Notes under the pieces: generated by a model
The model's input: only the letters and a program-made list of their open reading frames with translations
Told to the model about the DNA's origin: nothing
Databases searched by the model: none
Made by a program: the position numbers and the translations under genes
NCBI RefSeq assembly: GCF_000399685.1
Contig: NZ_KB976987.1
Coordinates: 3,012,837 to 3,076,836 of the forward strand
Direction: 5' to 3'
Source: Acinetobacter pittii ANC 4050
Lineage (GTDB): Bacteria > Pseudomonadota > Gammaproteobacteria > Pseudomonadales > Moraxellaceae
Length of the DNA: 64,000 nucleotides
Part shown: one piece after another, positions 58,980 to 64,000 of the stretch
Numbering within the stretch: position 1 is the stretch's first letter
How the letters are laid out: every line of letters starts with the position of its first letter

Positions 58980-60908
58980 TTAATCAAAAGATGCTTCCAT
59001 CTCTTCCAATTCCATCATGAGTTCTAATAGCTGCTCTTCATATTGTTCAAGTTTAGCTTTTAGCTCTGTCTGTTCATTCATAAGTTTGAGCAAATCATCC
59101 TTACGTGCAGCGTCATATAAAGAAGTATCTGCCAAGGACTCTTCAATTTTGGCAAGCTGTGGTTGTAGCTTTTCAATTTGAGACTCAACTTTCTCAATAT
59201 TTTTACGAATAGGTCGAGTCTGTTCACGACGACGAGCCGCTTCTTTACGCTGCGCTTCTTTATCAACTTTGGTAGGCGCAGGAGCGGCAGAGGATGAGTT
59301 ATTCTGTGCTACAGCAGTCTGAGCATTAATTTGTTGCTGGCGTGCTTCACGTAGCCATTTAGCATAGTCCTGTAAATCACCTTCGAATTCAGTACATTTA
59401 CCGCCGTGTACTAAAAGAAGCTCGTCACAAACGCTTGCAATGAGTTGGCGTTCATGGGAAACCAGAACGACAGCTCCTTCGAAATCTTGTAATGCCATGC
59501 TCAGCGCATGACGCATATCAAGATCTAAATGGTTTGTCGGTTCATCGAGAATTAAAACATTTGGACGCTGCCATACAATGAGTGCTAGGGCTAAACGAGC
59601 GCGTTCTCCACCAGAAAAGCTTTCACATGGCGTATCCATGCGTTCACCACTAAAGCCAAAACTACCTAAGAACGAACGTAGGGTGGCTTCACTAATTTGT
59701 TTATCTGCTATACGGGTAAGCTGTAGCATTGGACTAGCATTGCCATCTAAAGCATCCATTTGGTGCTGTGCAAAGTAACCAATGTTAAGCAGCTCGGAAG
59801 CTTTACGTTCGCCTGCCAAGAGCGGTAAATCACCAACCAAACTTTTAATTAGTGTTGACTTACCTGCGCCGTTCATCCCAAGCAAACCAATACGTGAGTT
59901 TGGTGTAATTTGTAATCTGATTTTGGCAGCTATTTGCTTATCACCATAACCAATGCTGGCATTGTCTAAAGTCAGCAAAGGGGAGCTCATTTTGGTCGGT
60001 TCACGGAAACTAAAAGTAAACGGCGTATCAATGTGAGCGGGTGCAAGTTGCTGCATGCGTTCAAGTTGTTTAATACGACTTTGTGCCTGACGAGCTTTAG
60101 TCGCTTTTGCTTTAAAACGGTCAATAAATTTTTGTAGATGAGCACGTGTTTCTTGCTGCTTCTCAAAAGCTTGTTGCTGCTGGGCAAGACGTTCACTACG
60201 CGTGGTTTCAAATGTAGAGTAGTTTCCGGTGTAAAGCGTGAGTTCTTGATTTTCAATGTGAAGAATATGATCTGTAATTGCATCTAAAAAGTCGCGATCA
60301 TGCGAAATTAAGATGAGAGTACCTTCATAGGCTTTAAGCCAATCTTCTAACCACAGAATTGCATCCAAGTCTAAGTGGTTGGTTGGTTCGTCTAGTAATA
60401 GTAAATCTGAACGACTCATCAATGTACGCGCCAAATTTAAACGCATACGCCATCCACCTGAGAAACTCTCAACGTTTAAACGTAACTGATTTTCTAGAAA
60501 ACCAAGACCCGCCATGAGCTGAGCAGCTTTAGATGGAGCTGAATAACCATGAATTTCATCAAAGCGACCATGCAATTTAGCCAGTTCAAAATCAGTCAAT
60601 TGATCGGGTTGAGCAAGCTTATTTTGAATATCCCAAAACTCTTCATCACCTGAAAGAACAAAATCAATTGCAGGCATATCTAGGGCTTTTACTTCTTGCG
60701 CCATATGCGCTACGGTCCAGCCTGTCGGACGAGTAAGTGAACCTTCATCTGCACCTAAACTACCAAGTAATGCAGCAAATAAGGTCGATTTACCTGCACC
60801 ATTTACACCAGTTAGACCAATCTTCCAACCTGGGTGTAATTGCATAGACGCTTTTTGAAATAGAACACGTCCACCGCGGCGTAAAGAAACTTGGTCAAAT
60901 TGAATCAT
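58980..60908 (-). CDS. yheS: ABC-F family ATPase (YheS-like)
   Basis: Soluble protein with two ABC domains and no membrane segment, 642 aa from the ATG at 60908 (E. coli YheS 637). MIQFDQVSLRRGGRVLFQKASMQLHPGWKIGLTGVNGAGKST matches YheS; the second Walker A is GMNGAGKST. Signatures SGGWRMRLNLARTL and SGGERARLALALIV are present. The P-site linker between the domains and a C-terminal coiled coil (from about 560) are clear. ABC-F proteins act on the ribosome E site. A reading frame 36 codons longer (to 61016) has no support. Confidence 0.92.
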   Translation of the reverse strand: MIQFDQVSLRRGGRVLFQKASMQLHPGWKIGLTGVNGAGKSTLFAALLGSLGADEGSLTRPTGWTVAHMAQEVKALDMPAIDFVLSGDEEFWDIQNKLAQPDQLTDFELAKLHGRFDEIHGYSAPSKAAQLMAGLGFLENQLRLNVESFSGGWRMRLNLARTLMSRSDLLLLDEPTNHLDLDAILWLEDWLKAYEGTLILISHDRDFLDAITDHILHIENQELTLYTGNYSTFETTRSERLAQQQQAFEKQQETRAHLQKFIDRFKAKATKARQAQSRIKQLERMQQLAPAHIDTPFTFSFREPTKMSSPLLTLDNASIGYGDKQIAAKIRLQITPNSRIGLLGMNGAGKSTLIKSLVGDLPLLAGERKASELLNIGYFAQHQMDALDGNASPMLQLTRIADKQISEATLRSFLGSFGFSGERMDTPCESFSGGERARLALALIVWQRPNVLILDEPTNHLDLDMRHALSMALQDFEGAVVLVSHERQLIASVCDELLLVHGGKCTEFEGDLQDYAKWLREARQQQINAQTAVAQNNSSSAAPAPTKVDKEAQRKEAARRREQTRPIRKNIEKVESQIEKLQPQLAKIEESLADTSLYDAARKDDLLKLMNEQTELKAKLEQYEEQLLELMMELEEMEASFD

Positions 60909-61161
60909 CTTATTGTATCGAGGTGAGTTAGGGATGCTGTATTTTAAAGAGAACTGCCGATGAAAACAAAACATTCCGGTTTTTAGTGAGCAGCTGTTAA
61001 TAATTGCATGTATCAAGATAGCCTAAATTTCGTTATTCATCTGAAATTTTCAAAATATTGAACAAGATAGAATACTTTTTAAAAAATATGGCTAAAATAA
61101 AAACAGTTTAAAGTTTGGTTGATTAATGAGCTACTAATAAAACTAGACTAAGGAAAGTCAA

Positions 61162-62166
61162 ATGAAAAAAAGATTGGGGATAATTAGTGCAGTATTTTGC
61201 TGTGCTATGGGAACAGCACATGCAGGACAAAATGTCTGTGTGTTTGATTTATTAGGAAAGTCAGGTGAATCCTATAAAATGATGGAAGAGTGGGCGCTTG
61301 CGGCGAAAGAGTGGCAAGCAGATATCACTTTAATTCCATTTCAAGATGAAGGTTTGGTTGACCGTAGATTACGTGAGGGTAAATGTGATGCCGCATATAT
61401 GACCTCCATGCGGGCGCGAAATTACAATAAATTTGCAGGTTCGATTGATGCGATTGGCGGGGTAAGCAGTAATGCAATTGCCCAAAAAGCAATCAGTTAT
61501 GTTTTAGATAAACGTAATAAACATCGCATGGTGACAGCACAAAATGGAACCAATTACGAAGTTGTTGGCATTGTCCAGATTGGATTAGCTTATTTATTTG
61601 TGAAGGATAAAAACCTCAATTCAATTGAAAAAGTACGTGGAACTAAGTTTGCTATTTTGCAATATGACGCAGCGCAGAAAATTATGGTGGAAAGTGTAGG
61701 TGCCCAGCCTATTCCTTCAGAAATTACCGATTTTGTGAAAAAGTTTAATAGTGGACAAGTCGATACAATTGCTGCGCCAGCTTATGCTTATAAACCTTTA
61801 GAGATTGGTAAAGGCGTTGGAGTGAAAGGGGCAATGTTTACTTTCCCCGTAGTTAACGTTACGGGAGATTTAGTTGCTCGAAGTGATAAGTTTCCCACAG
61901 ATTTCGGTATAAAGTCGCGTGCTTGGTTTATACAACAATTACCCCAGAATTTTGCCATGATAAAACGGCTAGAAATGGGCGTACCCTCAAAAATAAAAAT
62001 GAATTTTTCAGCAGAAGATAAAACCAAGTATCAAAAAATTTTACGCGAAGGCCGCCTCAGCTTAACAAAACAAGGTGTATATGATACAACCATGATGAGT
62101 GTGCTTAAGCGTGCTCGCTGTACAGTTGAACGGACAAATTTTGAATGTACGCTCAATGGGGAGTAG
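61162..62166 (+). CDS. Periplasmic solute-binding-like protein (paralogue 1 of 3)
   Basis: 334 aa with signal peptide MKKRLGIISAVFCCAMGTAHA and AAGGAA before the ATG. The mature part VCVFDLLGKSGESYKMMEEWALAAKEWQADITLIPFQDEGLVDRRLREGKCDAAYMTSMRAR resembles binding proteins for small solutes; the C-terminus has conserved Cys (RARCTVERTNFECTLNGE). It is closely related to the next two genes. I associate the group with a putative solute-binding family common in Acinetobacter (possibly DUF6091, unverified). No permease or ATPase lies nearby. Ligand unknown. Confidence 0.75.
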   Translation: MKKRLGIISAVFCCAMGTAHAGQNVCVFDLLGKSGESYKMMEEWALAAKEWQADITLIPFQDEGLVDRRLREGKCDAAYMTSMRARNYNKFAGSIDAIGGVSSNAIAQKAISYVLDKRNKHRMVTAQNGTNYEVVGIVQIGLAYLFVKDKNLNSIEKVRGTKFAILQYDAAQKIMVESVGAQPIPSEITDFVKKFNSGQVDTIAAPAYAYKPLEIGKGVGVKGAMFTFPVVNVTGDLVARSDKFPTDFGIKSRAWFIQQLPQNFAMIKRLEMGVPSKIKMNFSAEDKTKYQKILREGRLSLTKQGVYDTTMMSVLKRARCTVERTNFECTLNGE

Positions 62167-62421
62167 TTTATTTTTTAAACACAAAAACGCTACATATATT
62201 TCAAAGCTGAATATGGGTATGAAAATTGTGAATATAAAAAGTAACTTATGGAAACTTAGTCATTTTTGCCCCTAATAAATAATTTAAATTGAACAAACAA
62301 TGGTTCAATGAGATAAAAATATTTGAGTAAAAGCTCTATTTTTTTCTAAAAAACATGATTAATATCTGTGTTTGAAAGGAAACTTCAAACAAAAAATCTG
62401 TTCCGTGGAAGGATGAAGAAA

Positions 62422-63429
62422 ATGAAAAAAATCGTACTTGCTATGGCTGCCGCTTCTGTTGTTGGTTTTTCTGCTTCAGCGCAAGCAGCGAGTACCGTAT
62501 GTGTATTCGACCTCTTAGGAAAAGCAGGCGACTCATATAAAATGATGGAAGAATGGGCTCTTGCTGCAAAAGGCTGGGGTACTGAAATTAACTTAGTTCC
62601 TCGTCAGGACGAGGCTGTTGCTGATAATGATTTTAAAGCGGGTAAATGTGATGCTGTAGCAATGACAGCAATGCGTGCACGCCAATATAATAAATTTGCA
62701 GGATCTATCGACTCACTCGGTGGTGTTCCAAACAACCAAATCGCTCAACGTGCAATTACTTATGTATTAGATGCGCGTAATGCAGCAAAAATGACCACAA
62801 ATATGGGTGGTAAAAAATACGAAGTTGCTGGTATTTCTCCGCTAGGTTCAGCATTCATCTTCGTACGTGATAAAAACATCAACTCTGTTGAAAAAGCTGC
62901 GGGTAAAAAATTCGCTGTATTGGGTTATGACGATGCACAAAAAATTATGGTGCAACGCGTAGGTGCTCAAGCAGTTCTTTCTGATATCTCAAACTTTGCT
63001 GCTAAATTTAACAATGGTCAGGTAGATATGGTAGGTGCGCCTGCTTATGCTTACAAACCATTAGAATTAAATAAAGGTTTAGGCGCAAACGGTGTAATGT
63101 GGAACTTCCCTGTATTACACGTTACAGCAGATCTAGTATTACGTTCTGATAAATTCCCAGCTGGTTTTGGTCAAAAATCTCGTGACTGGTTTGTTAAACA
63201 GTTACCGAAGAGCTTTGCAATGATCAACCGTTTAGAAGCGCAAATTCCTGGCAAATACAAAATGAACTTAAGTGCTGAAGACAAACTTAAGTATCAAAAA
63301 ATGTTGCGTGATGGCCGTATGGACTTAACTAAACGCGGTGTTTACGATGCAGGAATGATGTCTGTATTGAAAAAAGCACGTTGTTCTGTAGACAAGGCTA
63401 ACTTTGAATGTTCAATGCCTGGTGAATAA
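62422..63429 (+). CDS. Periplasmic solute-binding-like protein (paralogue 2 of 3)
   Basis: 335 aa from the ATG at 62422, which has AAGGA 8 bases upstream (an ATG at 62413 overlaps this site). Signal peptide MKKIVLAMAAASVVGFSASAQA. The mature sequence STVCVFDLLGKAGDSYKMMEEWALAAKGWGTEINLVPRQDEAVADNDFKAGKCDAVAMTAMRARQYNKFAGSIDSLGG follows that of paralogue 1 closely, as does the Cys-containing end (ARCSVDKANFECSMPGE). Codon use is that of a strongly expressed gene, more so than paralogue 1. A terminator follows, so the three genes are probably separate units. Confidence 0.77.
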   Translation: MKKIVLAMAAASVVGFSASAQAASTVCVFDLLGKAGDSYKMMEEWALAAKGWGTEINLVPRQDEAVADNDFKAGKCDAVAMTAMRARQYNKFAGSIDSLGGVPNNQIAQRAITYVLDARNAAKMTTNMGGKKYEVAGISPLGSAFIFVRDKNINSVEKAAGKKFAVLGYDDAQKIMVQRVGAQAVLSDISNFAAKFNNGQVDMVGAPAYAYKPLELNKGLGANGVMWNFPVLHVTADLVLRSDKFPAGFGQKSRDWFVKQLPKSFAMINRLEAQIPGKYKMNLSAEDKLKYQKMLRDGRMDLTKRGVYDAGMMSVLKKARCSVDKANFECSMPGE

Positions 63430-63445
63430 TCCTAATTTTTTTCAG

Positions 63446-63475
63446 AAAGCCTAGACTGAGTTCTAGGCTTTTTGT
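63446..63475 (+). terminator. Terminator after paralogue 2
   Basis: AAAGCCTAGA (63446-63455) pairs with TCTAGGCTTT (63462-63471), followed by T residues. Confidence 0.88.
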
Positions 63476-63782
63476 TTTCTATGTCCTGTCAATTCTGCCA
63501 TTGTTGTTGGTTAGAAAGACGTTAAGCTAAATTTAGATAAAAACTTCATAAGGAAGCATGAAGGGTATAAAAATGGATCAAGGACTTGAGTGATTAAAAT
63601 AATTGCTAGTAGATAGATCAATCGCTATCTATTTTTCATGGAAATAAAATCATAAAAGTAAAGAGGGTCTATACAAATATTCCAACATGATTTTTATATG
63701 AGGCCTATCCGATTCATACCTTATTGGTGTGAAATTTCTTGGTATCGAAAAACAAAAACTCCACAAGGAAAGGAAAAATAAT
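63476..63782. other. Intergenic region before paralogue 3
   Basis: About 300 bases with no gene that I can support. A small inverted repeat AGATAG/CTATCT lies near 63612-63631. The promoter of the gene at 63783 should be in this stretch. Confidence 0.5.
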
Positions 63783-64000
63783 ATGCAATTTTCCAAAACG
63801 CTATTACTTGCGATGGGACTTACCACAGTTTCTTTTGCAGCTCAGGCTAAACAAATAGTATGTGTTTTTGACTTTGTTGGTAAAAATGGCGATGTCTATG
63901 CACTGATGAAGGATTATCAACTTGCCGCTAAAAACTGGGGAGCTGATATCGAACTTAAAGTAAACCAGAATGAAGCCGTGATCGCTGAAGATTTTAAAGC
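63783..64000 (+). CDS. Periplasmic solute-binding-like protein (paralogue 3 of 3, partial)
   Basis: The gene is cut by the window end after 72 residues. Signal peptide MQFSKTLLLAMGLTTVSFAAQA; then KQIVCVFDFVGKNGDVYALMKDYQLAAKNWGADIELKVNQNEAVIAEDFKA. This matches the N-terminal region of the two upstream paralogues (VCVFD..GK.G..Y..M..., LAAK.WGADI) but with less identity. AAGGAAAGG stands before the ATG. The rest is unseen. Confidence 0.8.
   Translation, partial: MQFSKTLLLAMGLTTVSFAAQAKQIVCVFDFVGKNGDVYALMKDYQLAAKNWGADIELKVNQNEAVIAEDFK

Noticed and set aside
63481..63525. Cys-rich 14-codon frame after paralogue 2
   Set aside because: It is too short, has no ribosome site and starts right after a terminator.

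Overview
The window looks like the replication-origin side of an Acinetobacter chromosome. I infer this from the low G+C content, the dnaA-dnaN-recF-gyrB block facing a reversed rpmH-rnpA-yidD-yidC-mnmE block, the Acinetobacter-type rRNA operon, and paralogous periplasmic families I associate with that genus. Species was not established; the A. baumannii/calcoaceticus group is a reasonable guess.

Layout. 1-4.1 kb: sulfonate uptake and desulfonation (end of one SsuA-like gene, then ssuA-ssuD-ssuC-ssuB). 4.2-6.7 kb: a TetR regulator, an MTA/SAH nucleosidase-like gene and a TDT-family transporter. 6.9-11.8 kb: ribF, ileS, lspA, fkpB. 11.9-12.9 kb: an FMN reductase and an ankyrin protein. 13.0-18.7 kb: a complete rRNA operon on the minus strand (16S, tRNA-Ile, tRNA-Ala, 23S, 5S) with promoter, processing stems and terminator. 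18.7-23.7 kb: cyclophilin, HSL-type esterase, two small lipoproteins, a degenerate metallo-beta-lactamase-fold protein and a LysR regulator. 23.8-26.5 kb: grpE and dnaK, each with a heat-shock-like promoter. 26.8-30.7 kb: two tandem matrixin-like proteases, an acidic unknown protein and an MltB-type transglycosylase.

30.7-31.3 kb is an intergenic region with four perfect DnaA boxes and at least 14 copies of a palindromic 12-mer, TTTRAATTYAAA. 31.4-40.3 kb: purK/purE, a DUF486 membrane protein, mpl, an LtrA-like protein, a PAP2 phosphatase, a Mn2+ riboswitch with its TerC/Alx-family gene, and a YgiB/YgiC-like pair. 40.5-43.8 kb: a sigma-54-type promoter driving a Rieske oxygenase and guanine deaminase, then hpt (purine use). 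44.0-46.4 kb: a GlsB-like protein, DsbC, and a DmeF/DmeR-like metal efflux pair with a shared operator. 46.4-51.2 kb: mnmE, yidC, yidD, rnpA, rpmH and the oriC-type region. 51.2-57.9 kb: dnaA, dnaN, recF, gyrB and a cytochrome b562 gene. 58.0-64.0 kb: a periplasmic beta-propeller-like protein, an ABC-F ATPase and three tandem paralogous periplasmic binding-like proteins, the last cut by the window end.

Four parS-like 16-mers (near 2.4, 19.4, 45.1 and 54.3 kb) flank the origin area, as expected for the ParB-organised origin domain. The most unusual feature is that the TTTRAATTYAAA palindromes and DnaA boxes occur together at two separate intergenic sites about 20 kb apart: next to dnaA and, more densely, between mltB and purK. 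No CRISPR arrays, insertion sequences or prophage genes were seen.
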